Part shown: positions 53,667 to 63,426 of the stretch, piece after piece | How positions within the stretch are numbered: position 1 is the stretch's first letter | How the letters are laid out: each line of letters starts with the position of its first letter | Assembly (NCBI RefSeq): GCF_002592005.1 | Contig: NZ_NVQF01000012.1 | Span: 1 to 64,000 of the forward strand | From: Mycolicibacterium palauense | GTDB taxonomy: Bacteria > Actinomycetota > Actinomycetes > Mycobacteriales > Mycobacteriaceae | Length of the DNA: 64,000 nucleotides | Direction: 5' to 3' | The notes under the pieces: model-generated | What the model was told of the DNA's origin: nothing | Seen by the model: only the letters and a program-made list of their open reading frames with translations | Databases searched by the model: none | Position numbers and translations under genes: made by a program

Positions 53667-56027
53667 TCAGCTGGACGCCGCCGGGTGGCGCAGCGCGCCG
53701 TCGCGGATCATGAACTGCTCGCGGGCGAGATCGTTGATCAGGCGCATATCGCCGACGATGCCGCGCAACTCCGCCAGGAAGGCCCTGCGCCGCTCGGCCA
53801 GGTCGGCGGCGGGCTCCATCAGATGTTGGTCCACGGCCACCTGCCGGGCGGTGGCGAACAGCAGAGCCGACACCGCTTCGTTGCTGTTGACCCTGGTCTG
53901 GGCGGCGTACTGGCGGCCGATCCCCAGCGCGAGGGTGGTGAGGTCATTCAGGCTGACCTCGGTGGGCGCGTCGCACAGTACGTCGGCCACGATCTCGTAG
54001 GCCTCGAAGAACGGCCGCAGCATCGCAAACGACATCAACGGATGTTTCTCGCGCAGCAGCACGTTGATCTGTGCGGCGCCCTCGGCCACCCGGGATTCCC
54101 AGTCGGGGTGGTCGGACATCTCGGTTTCCAGATGCTCGCGGAACGCCGCGGAATCGGCGAAGTAGAAATCGAACTTCAGCAGGTGTCGCAGCCGGAAAGC
54201 CTGCTCCCAGAACGCCTCCAACCGGTCACCGTCGGCCCGCGCCGCGTAGGCCAGCGCCAGCTCGACGATCGAGGTCTCCAGGAACGCATGGATCAGCGAG
54301 TTGCGGTAGAACGCCGCCTCGTGCTCGTTCTCGGGCGCGATCCGCCACACCGGTTCGCGCCCGCCGTCGATCCGGGTGACCGGGTGTCCGCCCGAGAGCG
54401 CGTCCAGCGCGGCCCGCACCCCCTCCGGCGTGCGCAGCCGCACCATGCTCTCGGTCATCGGAGTGTCCCTGCGCTGCAGATAGTCCAGTGAATCCTGCAC
54501 GGTGTGGTGAACCTGATTGACGGTCAAGGCCACGCCCTGGGCGCTCAGCAACAGCGCCGACACCAACGCGGTGGCGTTGATGGGGGTGGCCTGCAGGATG
54601 CGCCAGGCCACCTCGAAGGCCATCTTCTGCAGGGCCAGCTTCTTGGCGTCGCCGTCCTGGGCGATCGCGCTGTGCGGGGCCCCGAGATACTCCGCCATCG
54701 ACACCGCCGCGGGAAACCGGACGTAGATCTTGCCGAAATTGCGTTCGCCCTGGGCCTTGATGAAGTTGTAGAGCCAACTGAAGCCCTCGGGCGCCTTCTC
54801 CCCGCCCTTGGCGTAGTCGGCGTACTCGGCGGTCTCGTGCAGTTGGTCGAAGCTGATCGACACCGGCTGCAGCAGGATGTCGTCGCTGCGGCCGTCGAGG
54901 TAGGCGTCGGCCACGTAGCTGAGCAGACCGAGCTTGGGCGGCAACATCTTTCCCGTCCGCGACCGGGTGCCCTCGATGGACCAGCTCAGGTTGAACCGTT
55001 TGGCAACCAGGTAGCCCACGTACTCCTTGAGCGAGTACTTGTAGAGCGCGTCGTCGCCGATGTTGCGGCGGATGAAGATCACCCCGGACCGCCGCAGCAG
55101 CGGACCCATGAAACCGAACGACATGTTGATGCCGGCGAACAGATGCGCCCGCGGCAACCTGTTCTCCTGCAGGGCCACGGTCAGCACCGCGCTGTCCAGG
55201 TTGGAACGGTGTGACCACAGCATCACCGCCGGGTGGGCCTCCAGCGCCCGGCGCATCGCGTCGACCTGATCCTCGTCGTAGTCGATGTTGGGATCGAAGC
55301 CGCGGCTGTAGATGAACCGGGAGAACGTCGGGATGAGGTCCACGGAGAACCGGCTCCACCCGGTGGCCAACTCATCGAGAATCTCGCCGGCCGCCTCGAC
55401 CGTGGCACCGGGGATACGCTCCAGGCCTTCCCGGAATCTGCTGGAGGCCAGCATCTCCGGTTTGATCAGGCGCGGCGACTTGTACTCGGGTCCCAGCAGC
55501 CGATACTCGATGCGCTCGACCGCCAGGCTCGCGCGGCGCAGCACGAACCGGGCGAAATCCCGCGGGTTGTCCGCGACGGTCGTCTCGTGCCACTGCTTGC
55601 GCAGTTCTGCCACCGTGGCAGGCTCACCGGTCACCACCGCGGCGCGGGTGGGATCCCGCCGCAGGATGCGGCGCTGGATCAGCTCCGGCGGTCGATAGGT
55701 GTCGCGGCCCGAGAGCAGTCCCACGACCTTGACCCGGGTCGGCAGACCCGCCGGCACCCAGAACACCCGCACCGGCACCACGTTTCGGTCGTCGCCGGCC
55801 GCCAGGCCCTCGACCAGCTGAGCCACCACCCCCGGTGGCGGTTCCTGCCCGTCGACCGGGAGTTGCAGCACCTCGATGCGGCCCTCGGGATGCTCGCGGC
55901 GCTGCCGGGACAGCCAGGCGTTGAGCAGGTCGAGTTCGGCCGGTGAGGACACCGAGGCCAGTACCAGCGCGTCGTCGGAGGTGTCGAAGCAGGGCAGCTC
56001 GTCGGACCGGTCGGCTGCCTTGGTCAT
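53667..56027 (-). CDS. plsB2: Glycerol-3-phosphate 1-O-acyltransferase PlsB2
   Basis: 786 aa, orthologue of Rv2482c. It acylates sn-glycerol-3-phosphate at position 1 in phospholipid synthesis at the membrane. Acyltransferase motif I HRSNLD (in [12 protein letters not shown]), motif [17 protein letters not shown] and [20 protein letters not shown], and a later PVSISFD segment are intact. Start ATG 56027 overlaps the plsC stop (ATGA), so the two acyltransferases are coupled and can perform successive acylations to phosphatidic acid. Confidence 0.93.
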   Translation of the reverse strand: MTKAADRSDELPCFDTSDDALVLASVSSPAELDLLNAWLSRQRREHPEGRIEVLQLPVDGQEPPPGVVAQLVEGLAAGDDRNVVPVRVFWVPAGLPTRVKVVGLLSGRDTYRPPELIQRRILRRDPTRAAVVTGEPATVAELRKQWHETTVADNPRDFARFVLRRASLAVERIEYRLLGPEYKSPRLIKPEMLASSRFREGLERIPGATVEAAGEILDELATGWSRFSVDLIPTFSRFIYSRGFDPNIDYDEDQVDAMRRALEAHPAVMLWSHRSNLDSAVLTVALQENRLPRAHLFAGINMSFGFMGPLLRRSGVIFIRRNIGDDALYKYSLKEYVGYLVAKRFNLSWSIEGTRSRTGKMLPPKLGLLSYVADAYLDGRSDDILLQPVSISFDQLHETAEYADYAKGGEKAPEGFSWLYNFIKAQGERNFGKIYVRFPAAVSMAEYLGAPHSAIAQDGDAKKLALQKMAFEVAWRILQATPINATALVSALLLSAQGVALTVNQVHHTVQDSLDYLQRRDTPMTESMVRLRTPEGVRAALDALSGGHPVTRIDGGREPVWRIAPENEHEAAFYRNSLIHAFLETSIVELALAYAARADGDRLEAFWEQAFRLRHLLKFDFYFADSAAFREHLETEMSDHPDWESRVAEGAAQINVLLREKHPLMSFAMLRPFFEAYEIVADVLCDAPTEVSLNDLTTLALGIGRQYAAQTRVNSNEAVSALLFATARQVAVDQHLMEPAADLAERRRAFLAELRGIVGDMRLINDLAREQFMIRDGALRHPAASS

Positions 56028-57736
56028 GACCCGCCCCTGATCTCTCCGTGGTCGAGAATCTGGGGCGCGCCATCCTCGTCTGCCGGCGCGACGGACCCGG
56101 TGTTCTCGGCCGGCGCCGGTGGGGACGGCGCCTCTGCCGTTTTCTTGGCGGCCGTTTTCTTGGCGGCCGTCTTCTTGGCGGCCGTCTTCTTAGCCGCCGT
56201 CTTCTTAGCCGCCGCCTTCTTAGCCGCCGCCTTCTTCGCGGGAGCCTTCTTGGCCGGCCGCAGGTAGGGTTCCAGTGCGGGCAGCTCCTCGACCGGCCAG
56301 TCCTTCAACGTGTCCAGATAGAGCTGCCGGATTCCGGCGATGCGCTCGTTGAGATCCTCGACGCTCCAGTCCCCGACCGAGATCGGCGGGAACACCGCGA
56401 CGTCCACGGTGCCCGGGTTCATCATCGACGAGTCGCGCGCGGCGATCACCTCCGCGTTGCGGATGACGACCGGGACGATCGGGATTCCGGCGGCCATCGC
56501 GAGGCGGAAGGGCCCCTTCTTGAACGGGCCGACCTCCACGGTGTCCAGCCGGGTGCCCTCGGGGGCCATGACGATGGACAGGCCCTTGCGGGCGAGGTCT
56601 TCCACCCGGTGCAGCGATTCCACCGCCGCGGTGGTGTCGTCGCGGTCGATGAACACCGCGTCCATCAGCTTGCCCAGCGTCCCGACCACCGGGTCGCTCT
56701 CCAGCTCCTTCTTGCCCACCCCGGTGAAGTTGTGCCGCACCAACGCGCTGGTGATCACCGGGTCGAAATTGTTGCGGTGGTTGAAGATGAACACCGCCGG
56801 CCGTTGCGCGGTGAGGTTCTCGCGCCCGATCACGTTGAGATTGACCCCACTGGCGGCCAACAGTGCGGGCCCCCAGTTGCCGGTGAAGAAGTTGATGCCG
56901 CGGCGGCGGTTACGGGTCAGCAGACCCCACCCGACGGCTCCGGCGGCGATCGGGAACATCGAGCCCACCCCGACCAGCGTGCGCACCGCCCCGGTCAGAC
57001 CGGTGCCGCCCCGGCTGGTGAACCGTGTGACGGGCCAACCGCGTTGGCGGGCAACGGCGGCCATCTTGCCCTCGGGGTTGGTGGGACGCGGATTGCCGAC
57101 CAGGTACATCAGGGCGACGTCCTCGTCGCCGTCGGCGTAGAAGTAGCTCTGCCTGAGGTCGACGTCGTTGTCGGCGGCGAACTTCTGCACCGCGTTGGCC
57201 TTGCCCGGCCCCCACAGCAGCGGTTTGAGCACACCGCCGGTCAGGACACCGTTCTCGTCGATCTCGAACCGGTTGGTCAGCATGTTGGGGATTCCGAGGA
57301 ATCGGGCCACCGGTTCGACCTGGATGGTCAGTGCCGACGAGCTCAGGCACACCGTGTGGCCCTGTTCCATGTGGGCGCGCACGAGTTCGCGCATCTCCGG
57401 GTAGATGCGGGACTCGATCTTCTGGCGGAACAGCCGCTCGCCCATCTCGTCGAGGTCGGTCAGCGCGCGGCCGCGCATCGCCCGCGACGCCGCGGTGATC
57501 AGGTCCTCGAACTCCGAACGGCCCAGTCGATGGTTCAGACCCGCCTGGATCATGCCGATGAAGTCGCCGATACCCAGCTGGCGGCTCAGGAACTGCTCCT
57601 GGGTCAGAATCACCCCGGTGAACCCGGCCACCAGCGTTCCGTCCAGGTCGAAGAACGCGCCGATGTGCGGCCCGGGCGCACTGGCCTTGACTTCGGCGAC
57701 CGACCCGGGCAGGCGCATGTCGCGTGGCTCGGTCAT
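56024..57736 (-). CDS. plsC: Bifunctional HAD phosphatase/1-acylglycerol-3-phosphate acyltransferase PlsC
   Basis: 570 aa, Rv2483c-type. The N-terminal HAD-like phosphatase domain (about 20-260) carries FFDLDGTLV and [13 protein letters not shown]. The C-terminal acyltransferase domain (about 300-500) carries [10 protein letters not shown] (HxxxxD), [10 protein letters not shown] and MAPEGTR. It can make phosphatidic acid or dephosphorylate it. The tail (about 505-545) is a run of AKK(A/T)A pentapeptides resembling histone H1/HupB C-termini. ATG 57736 overlaps the WS/DGAT stop, and its stop overlaps the plsB2 start. Confidence 0.92.
   Translation of the reverse strand: MTEPRDMRLPGSVAEVKASAPGPHIGAFFDLDGTLVAGFTGVILTQEQFLSRQLGIGDFIGMIQAGLNHRLGRSEFEDLITAASRAMRGRALTDLDEMGERLFRQKIESRIYPEMRELVRAHMEQGHTVCLSSSALTIQVEPVARFLGIPNMLTNRFEIDENGVLTGGVLKPLLWGPGKANAVQKFAADNDVDLRQSYFYADGDEDVALMYLVGNPRPTNPEGKMAAVARQRGWPVTRFTSRGGTGLTGAVRTLVGVGSMFPIAAGAVGWGLLTRNRRRGINFFTGNWGPALLAASGVNLNVIGRENLTAQRPAVFIFNHRNNFDPVITSALVRHNFTGVGKKELESDPVVGTLGKLMDAVFIDRDDTTAAVESLHRVEDLARKGLSIVMAPEGTRLDTVEVGPFKKGPFRLAMAAGIPIVPVVIRNAEVIAARDSSMMNPGTVDVAVFPPISVGDWSVEDLNERIAGIRQLYLDTLKDWPVEELPALEPYLRPAKKAPAKKAAAKKAAAKKTAAKKTAAKKTAAKKTAAKKTAEAPSPPAPAENTGSVAPADEDGAPQILDHGEIRGGS
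56136..56255 (-). repeat. Eight tandem 15-bp units encoding the AKK(A/T)A tail of PlsC
   Basis: Eight consecutive 15-bp units (such as GCCGTCTTCTTGGCG on the plus strand) encode Lys-Lys-Ala/Thr-Ala-Ala pentapeptides. Adjacent units differ by one or two bases, so copy number is likely to vary between strains. Confidence 0.85.
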
Positions 57737-59214
57737 ACCTGCACCCCTTCCGGATCGGGCCTCCCGACATCGGCGGGACAACAGGCCGCGGGCACGGCCG
57801 TCGGGGCTGGGGCGCCGGCCAGCGCCAGCACCTCGTCGAACCCGGCCTTGAGGCATCGCGCGAAGAGTTCCTCGTCGGTCACCGAGGCCCGGTCGTAGCG
57901 GGCGCTGACGGTGCACCAGCCGCCGCGGGACACCAGCACCACCATCATCGCGATACCCGGTAGTGGACCAATACCATACTGCCGCAACACTTTCGAACCC
58001 GCAATGAAGGTGTCCCCCTGATAGACCGGAACGTTGCTGGCCTGCACGTCGGAGCCGATCACCGACCCCGTCATGGCCTCCAGGACCGCGTCGGGCAGCA
58101 GCGACAGGATCGGCGCCACCGCCCCGATGACGTCGAGGGCGGCCTCGTCACGCCGGTGCGTCATCTGCGATCGAATCTTCTTGATGCGTTTGGCCGGGTC
58201 CGCGGTACCGATCGGCGCGGCCAGATTCACCCCGGCGAACCGGTTTCCCCCCGCGGGGTCGGAATCGTGACGCAGATTCACCGGCACCGCCATCGGCAGC
58301 GTCGCGATCGGCACGCCGAGCGCCTCGTGGTAGAGCCGCAGGGCGGCACTGACCCCGGCCAGATAGGCGTCGTTGATCGACCCGCCGGCCGCCTTGGCCG
58401 CGCGGTGCAGATCCGACAGTTTCATGTCGACCGCCTCGGTGCGCGAGGACAGGCTGCGCCGCATCAGCAACGGCGAGGGTTCGGCGGCCCGGCGCATCAC
58501 CCGGGCGCCCGACTGGGCGTATCCGAGGACACCGCTGAACGCCCCTGCGGGGTTGCCGAACACCTTGCCCGCCGCCCCGACAGCGCCCACCACCGCGCCG
58601 CGCACCCCACCGAGCAGCGAAGCCGGAAGGTGGTTGAGGCCCTGGCGCATCAGGTCGTTGGCCGACAGGTCCTCCGGGATGGGGAGCGGCGGCGTGGGCC
58701 GCGGGTCCGGTTCGCGCTCCAGGTCGTAGAGCTGGGCGAACATCTCCACTCCCCCGACACCGTCGGTGACGGCGTGGCTCAGATGCAGCAGCTGCGCCGA
58801 ACGCCCCCCCGGCAGACCCTCGATCAGCGTGGCGCTCCACAGGGGCCGGCTGATGTCCAGCGGCGACTGCAGCGTGACCTCGGCAAGGTCGAGTACCTGA
58901 CGCAGCGTGGCGGGCTCGGGTACCCGCACCCGACGCACGTGAAAATCGAGGTTGAAGTCGGGATCGACGACCCAGCGCGGAGCCGCGGTCGGCAGTGTCG
59001 GCATGACGACCTTCTGCCGCAGCCGGCGGATGGCGCGCGAGGCGTTCTCGAAGTTGGTCCGGTAGGTCTCCCAGTCCGGGGTGCTGTCCAGCAGTTCCAG
59101 CGCCATGACGCCCGAGCGGGTCCGTGGATTGGCCTCGCCGCGGTGTAGCAGCTGATCGACCGCGCCCAGTTCGTCGGGCGAGGTGGAAACACCCGGCTCA
59201 GTCACCGCTGACAC
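57733..59214 (-). CDS. WS/DGAT-family acyltransferase (Rv2484c-type) with variant active site
   Basis: 493 aa. The WS/DGAT N-terminal domain is complete, but the catalytic HHxxxDG reads SHAVTDG (146-152), so the first His is Ser while the catalytic second His147 and Asp151 remain. C-terminal family segments are present ([45 protein letters not shown]). Its genetic coupling to plsC and plsB2 suggests a role in glycerolipid acylation. The start is GTG 59214. It is the first gene of the three-gene overlapping operon. Confidence 0.85.
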   Translation of the reverse strand: MSAVTEPGVSTSPDELGAVDQLLHRGEANPRTRSGVMALELLDSTPDWETYRTNFENASRAIRRLRQKVVMPTLPTAAPRWVVDPDFNLDFHVRRVRVPEPATLRQVLDLAEVTLQSPLDISRPLWSATLIEGLPGGRSAQLLHLSHAVTDGVGGVEMFAQLYDLEREPDPRPTPPLPIPEDLSANDLMRQGLNHLPASLLGGVRGAVVGAVGAAGKVFGNPAGAFSGVLGYAQSGARVMRRAAEPSPLLMRRSLSSRTEAVDMKLSDLHRAAKAAGGSINDAYLAGVSAALRLYHEALGVPIATLPMAVPVNLRHDSDPAGGNRFAGVNLAAPIGTADPAKRIKKIRSQMTHRRDEAALDVIGAVAPILSLLPDAVLEAMTGSVIGSDVQASNVPVYQGDTFIAGSKVLRQYGIGPLPGIAMMVVLVSRGGWCTVSARYDRASVTDEELFARCLKAGFDEVLALAGAPAPTAVPAACCPADVGRPDPEGVQV

Positions 59215-59420
59215 CGCCCCGCATCCCGCACGTCACCGCCGCCCTTTCCCGTCTGGTCCCGTGTGACCCGTCGTCGCCCCAAATACGCTAGTCTGCGCGC
59301 ACCCGGGCGGGAGCCGATTGTCCGGATCTGGGGCGCGTCGCCCGGGATGCCCCGCAACGGCACCCCGGTGTGCTCCGAAAAGAGATGGCACACCCGGCAA
59401 TTGACCGCAGCCTGCCCCGC

Positions 59421-60674
59421 TCAGCTGGCCGAGCTGGTGTGCAGCTGGGTCCCGTCCAGGCACATCCCGGCGTATCGGCCGTAGACCGTTCCCAGGAACC
59501 GGGCCACCCCCTCGGCGACGGTCTGGGACCGCACCGTGGCCATCGTGTCGAAGGCGTGGTGGGCGTTGGGCAGCTCGGCGTGGCCGATCGTCGACGCGCC
59601 CGCCCGGCGCAGGGCGGCGACGAAGGACTCCGCCTGCCGGCTCGGGATCACCGCGTCGTCCCGGCCGTGCAGCACCAGGAAGGGCGGCGCGTCGCGGTGC
59701 ACGTGGGTGATCGGCGAGGCCGCCTCGTAGATGTCGCGGCTGTCGGCCAGCCGCGCCCGCAGCACGAACTGCTCGAGGAACGGCATCATCAGGTCGTGCA
59801 TGTTGTCGGTGTCGGTGAGGTCGTAGACGCCGTAGTGCGGGACGACGGCCTGAACGCTGGTGTCGGCGGTCTCGAATCCCGGCTGCAACCGGCGATCACC
59901 GGCGGTGAGCGCGGCCAGTGACCCCAGGTGCGCGCCGGCCGACCCGCCGGTGACGGCGATGAAGTCGGGATCGCCGCCGAACTCGGTGATATGGCGGCGT
60001 ACCCAGGCGACGGCCCGCTTGACGTCGATCAGATGCTGCGGCCACGGAGCGAACGGGCTGCGGCTGTAGTTGATGGTCACGCAGATCCAGCCCAGCTCGG
60101 CCATCCGGTTCATCAACGGGTAGGCCTGGCCGCGCTTCTCGCTGATCGCCCAGGCTCCCCCGGGGATCTGCAGCAGCACCGGGGCGCGGTGCGCCTCGGG
60201 CAGGCCCGGTCGCCGCCAGATGTCGAGCAGGTGATCGCGTCCGGCGGGCCCGTAGGCGATGTTGGTAGTCTCGGCCGTGTAGCGGCGCCGCTGCCGGGTG
60301 GCGTCGATCAGCCTGGAGGCGGGCAGGCGCAGCGACGGGTCCGGGGCCAGCGGATGGTGCACACCGTCGAGGTACTGCCGGCCGAAGACCTCCCGCAACG
60401 CGGTGTCGAGCACCTCCGCCGAACGCTGCGCGGCCAGCCCGCTGACCAGCCGGTCCAGCGGCGGAGCACCCACGGTGCCCAGCGCGTGGCCGGCCAGTAC
60501 CTGCAGCGGGAACTCGGTGGTGGCCCACCCCAGCACCCAGGCGGCCAGGCGCGGGGATCCGCGCAGCAGCAGGCCCGCGGCCCGCGAGAACGCGGCCGGG
60601 TCCGCGGCGACCTGCCGGCCCCACCGGGCCCCCACACCCAGGTATCGCAACGCGGTGTCGGCGGCCAGGCTCAT
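59421..60674 (-). CDS. lipQ: Alpha/beta hydrolase fold carboxylesterase LipQ (HSL family)
   Basis: 417 aa, orthologue of Rv2485c. Oxyanion-hole motif LLQIPGGAWAIS (HGGG variant with Pro in place of His), nucleophile elbow VTGGSAGAHLG, catalytic Asp in HGRDDAVIP and His in NAHHAFDT. The N-terminal 100 residues form a helical cap. AAGGAG lies about 11 nt upstream of ATG 60674; an in-frame GTG four codons earlier overlaps that site. It probably hydrolyses short or medium acyl esters. 59215-59420, between lipQ and the WS/DGAT gene, shows no gene. Confidence 0.9.
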   Translation of the reverse strand: MSLAADTALRYLGVGARWGRQVAADPAAFSRAAGLLLRGSPRLAAWVLGWATTEFPLQVLAGHALGTVGAPPLDRLVSGLAAQRSAEVLDTALREVFGRQYLDGVHHPLAPDPSLRLPASRLIDATRQRRRYTAETTNIAYGPAGRDHLLDIWRRPGLPEAHRAPVLLQIPGGAWAISEKRGQAYPLMNRMAELGWICVTINYSRSPFAPWPQHLIDVKRAVAWVRRHITEFGGDPDFIAVTGGSAGAHLGSLAALTAGDRRLQPGFETADTSVQAVVPHYGVYDLTDTDNMHDLMMPFLEQFVLRARLADSRDIYEAASPITHVHRDAPPFLVLHGRDDAVIPSRQAESFVAALRRAGASTIGHAELPNAHHAFDTMATVRSQTVAEGVARFLGTVYGRYAGMCLDGTQLHTSSAS

Positions 60675-60866
60675 CGGCGTTGCCACTCCTTGCAGGTCGT
60701 TCGCGCGGATCTTCGTCGCCCGGCGCGAGGCGGCCGCCGGGTACCCGGCTGTGCCGCCGGTCACACTTTAACGAATCCAGATTCCGGCTTCGCCGATTTC
60801 GCGGCCCGCGCGTGGCACGGTCGGACCGGGCGTCCCGAGGGTCTTCGTTAAACTGACCTGCGCGTT

Positions 60867-60939
60867 GCCCCCGTAGCTCAGCGGATAGAGCGCCCGCCTT
60901 CTAAGCGGTTGGTCGCAGGTTCGATCCCTGCCGGGGGCG
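60867..60939 (+). tRNA. tRNA-Arg (anticodon TCT)
   Basis: Acceptor GCCCCCG/CGGGGGC, D-arm GCTCAGCGGATAGAGC, anticodon loop CTTCTAA (TCT), T-arm CAGGTTCGATCCCTG, discriminator G at 60939. CCA is not encoded. An IS481-type element begins 2 bp after its 3' end, leaving the tRNA intact. Confidence 0.95.
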
Positions 60940-60940
60940 C

Positions 60941-62253
60941 TGTGTGATGTCCCGGGACACCGTTGACAGGTGTCCCGGGACATTGTTTACACCTGGGGTC
61001 TGTTTGTGGGGGAGTTTCCGGGTTTTACGCCGCGTGGTTGGTAGTCGCGGGTGGCGTCGAGGGTGAGTTTGCGGATCAGGTGTCCGGTGTCATGGTGGAT
61101 GACGCGGATGTCGAGGTCGTTGATCAGTACCGTGACTTTGGTTCCACGCAGGTGTTTGGACAGTCCGATGTGGTGTAGCCGGCTGTTGTAGCGGATGGTG
61201 ATCGAGCCGCCTTTGTCGATACGGTCGGTGCGCACGCGGTAGTGCGGGGGGATCTGGTAGCCGGTGGGGATCGCCTTGGGTCGGCTGTCGTAGGCCTGTT
61301 GTGGAGTGCGTCGGCGCAGGGCGCGGTGGGGTCGTTTGGTGTTGTAGTAGCCGGTGAAGGTGTCGAGCTGGGTTTGTAGGTCGGCCAGGGTTTCTGCGGG
61401 GGGTTGGGCGCGCAGGTATCTCTTGTGGGTCTGGTGGAAGCGTTCGACCTTGCCGCAGGTCTGCGGGTGATAGGGGCGGCAGTGGTCGTAGCGGATGCCG
61501 AGCTCGCCCAGGATGATCCCAGGGTGGTGCGGCCGTGGCCGCGTTGTCGGGCGGTGAAGATGGCGCCGTTGTCGGTGAGCAGGCCCGCTGGGGTTCCCCA
61601 GGTGGCGATCGCGGCCAGGAAGGTGTCCACGACGTCGGGGCCGGTGGTGATGGTGCGGGCGTGGCTGGCGATGGCCACCCGGGAGTGGTCGTCGATGATG
61701 TCGAGGATCTCCACGGTGGTGCCGTCGGCGGTGTGCCAGTGGGTGACGTCGGCTTGCCAGCGTTGGTTGGGTTGTTCGGCTTCAAAGCGTATCCACGAGG
61801 AGCGGGGCCTTTTGTGGGGTTGGGGTGTGACGAAGCCGCGTCGGGACAATACGCGCCAGATCGTTGATACAGCAGGTGCTTTCGGTATGTCGGGGTCGCG
61901 GTTGAGGTGTTCGGCGATGGTGGCCGCGCCGGCGTCGTAGTCGGCTTTGGTCAGCGTCTTGCGCAGCAGGACGATCTTTTCTTCGACGTCGTGGTCGACG
62001 GCGTTGGGATGGTGATGAGGTTTTCGTGAGCGTGGCTCGAACGCTGCGGGGCCCTCGGTCTCGTAGCGTTTGACCAGTTGCTGGACCCAGTAGCGGGAGA
62101 CGTCGTAGTCGCGGGCGACTTCGCTTTTGCTGCGTCCTTCCACCACGACGGCGGCGATGACGAGCTGGGCCTTGGACATGGCCGACCTCCCCGGTGCAAC
62201 GAGGTGTCAACTATGTCCCGGGACAACTGCCAACTATGTCCTGAAATCAGACA
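60941..62253. mobile_element. IS481-family insertion sequence at the tRNA-Arg 3' end
   Basis: 1313 bp. Both ends start TGT. The terminal inverted repeats (60941-60992 and 62204-62253) align with about 32 of 39 inner positions identical, including GTCCCGGGACAT and GTT(T/G)ACAC. The 13-bp sequence CTGCCGGGGGCGC flanks it on both sides (60928-60940 and 62254-62266), consistent with a target duplication. The single transposase gene is frameshifted. Confidence 0.85.
60987..62179 (-). pseudogene. IS481-family transposase, frameshifted
   Basis: The N-terminal HTH (MSKAQLVIAAVVVEGRSKSE...DYDVSRYWVQQLVKRYE) and the rve integrase core are recognisable. DDE residues lie in RWQADVTHW, GLLTDNGAIFTARQRG and, in a second frame, QTCGKVERFHQTH. 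The frames change near 61515-61540: one reads GRTTLGSSWAS, the other LGIILGELGIRYDHCRPYHP, so a single-base indel separates the catalytic Glu from the two Asp. The C-terminus (DYQPRGVKPGNSPTNRPQV) ends at 60987 inside the left inverted repeat. ATG 62179 has GGGGAGG upstream. IS481 elements do not normally use programmed frameshifting, so it is probably inactive. Confidence 0.8.
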
Positions 62254-62301
62254 CTGCCGGGGGCGCTGCCGGGGGCATCAACTCCACGGCCGTGTGAGGC
62301 C

Positions 62302-63108
62302 CTAGCACCTGGTAGCGATCAGAACCTCCAAGGCAACCGGCTCGGTGAACTGTCCGGTGGTGTCGATCGCGAGCAGAGCGTCCGTGACGGCGCCTTCGAA
62401 GGCGGCCTGCCGGTCACCCAGCAGCCGACGAAGTGGCAGCGATGTTGAGTAGAGGTAGCCGATGGCGTCTCCGATGGTCCACGGGCGTAGGAACTCGTAG
62501 ACCTGGCGCCGCACCCAACGAAACGTCGACTCGGCCAATACCTGCTCGTGTGTCGGGTGAGTGACGGCGTTCGGCGTCGGCCCACGTCGTTGATCCGGCG
62601 GCAGGAATCGGCGCTGGACCTCCTCGATGGCCTCCTGCCATGGCGTAGCCGGCCGGACGAGGCAGCTGTCGTTGGCGATGACCAGACTGCCGTCGTCGTC
62701 GACCATCCCATCGAGAGCAGCGAGCACCTGCCCACGGTCCATCCAATGAAAGGAGCGACCCATTGTTACCAGCCCGAACCGACCGAGGTCGCCCGGAAGA
62801 TCTGCTGAGTCGCCCTGCTTCCAGCTCACATTGGCAATGGCCCGTTCGCGTGCATGCCGGTCGGCTTCGGCGAGCATCTCGGGTTCGGGATCAACACCAA
62901 CGGCTTCGGCGACGTGGGCTGCCAGGAGGAACGTCAGTTGACCAGTCCCGCAGCCCAGATCGAGGAGGCGACCGGAGCCATCAAGGTCCAGTCGCTGAAC
63001 GAGGTCTTCGACGAAGGCCGGCGGATAACCTGGCCGGTAACGTGCGTAGTACCAGGCGGTCCCTGCGAACGGGCCACCGTCCGAGCTGCCGGGCCAATCG
63101 GTCGCGAT
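62302..63108 (-). CDS. Class I SAM-dependent methyltransferase without a canonical start codon
   Basis: About 268 codons. The reading frame contains a full methyltransferase: PFAGTAWYYARYRPGYPPAF, the SAM-binding motif I RLLDLGCGTGQLTFLLA, VGVDPEPEMLAEADRHA, then SFHWMDRGQVLAALDGMVDD. Between the upstream stop (TGA near 63150) and the conserved start there is no ATG, GTG or TTG; the first candidate start (ATG 62877) lies after motif I and would give a non-functional protein. An ATC at 63108-63106 follows GGAAGGGG at ideal spacing, suggesting either a mutated ATG or a rare non-AUG start. The substrate is unknown. Confidence 0.6.
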   Translation of the reverse strand: MATDWPGSSDGGPFAGTAWYYARYRPGYPPAFVEDLVQRLDLDGSGRLLDLGCGTGQLTFLLAAHVAEAVGVDPEPEMLAEADRHARERAIANVSWKQGDSADLPGDLGRFGLVTMGRSFHWMDRGQVLAALDGMVDDDGSLVIANDSCLVRPATPWQEAIEEVQRRFLPPDQRRGPTPNAVTHPTHEQVLAESTFRWVRRQVYEFLRPWTIGDAIGYLYSTSLPLRRLLGDRQAAFEGAVTDALLAIDTTGQFTEPVALEVLIATRC

Positions 63109-63319
63109 CGTCTCGCCCCTTCCCCACAGCGCGTCCGGCTGGCACGACCGTCGAGGTCAACACTGCCAGCTCTGCTGACACCTGGGTGCATCCCTGCTGC
63201 GCGCGACATACAAACGTCACCAACCGAAGCCGTCAAGAAACGTGCGCACCTCAGCGACTGCCGTCCACGGTAACGGCCCTATCCGCCATTGGCATCCCAC
63301 GTCGAACGCCCGTTGGCCG

Positions 63320-63340
63320 AGCCGCGCATTTCCCGCGGCT
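63320..63340 (-). terminator. Hairpin downstream of the amino-acid permease, distal
   Basis: AGCCGCG (63320-63326) and CGCGGCT (63334-63340) form 7-bp arms around a 7-nt loop, within the 318-bp gene-free stretch 63109-63426. With the neighbouring palindrome it could end permease transcription. Confidence 0.4.
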
Positions 63341-63348
63341 GGGCACGG

Positions 63349-63364
63349 TCCGGCGTGCGCCGGA
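63349..63364 (-). terminator. Hairpin downstream of the amino-acid permease, proximal
   Basis: TCCGGCG-TG-CGCCGGA (perfect 7-bp arms) lies 62 bp beyond the permease stop. It has no U-tract and is a candidate intrinsic terminator or operator. Confidence 0.4.
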
Positions 63365-63426
63365 TATGGCGGTCAGCCGTCCCTGTGTTTCTGGGCCGTG
63401 ACCGGGACCGGCACGCGCACCCGCCG

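Noticed and set aside
60987..62179. Programmed -1 frameshift in the transposase
   Set aside because: IS481 members normally encode one uninterrupted transposase, and no A6G-type slippery heptamer was seen near 61515-61540; a disabling indel is simpler.
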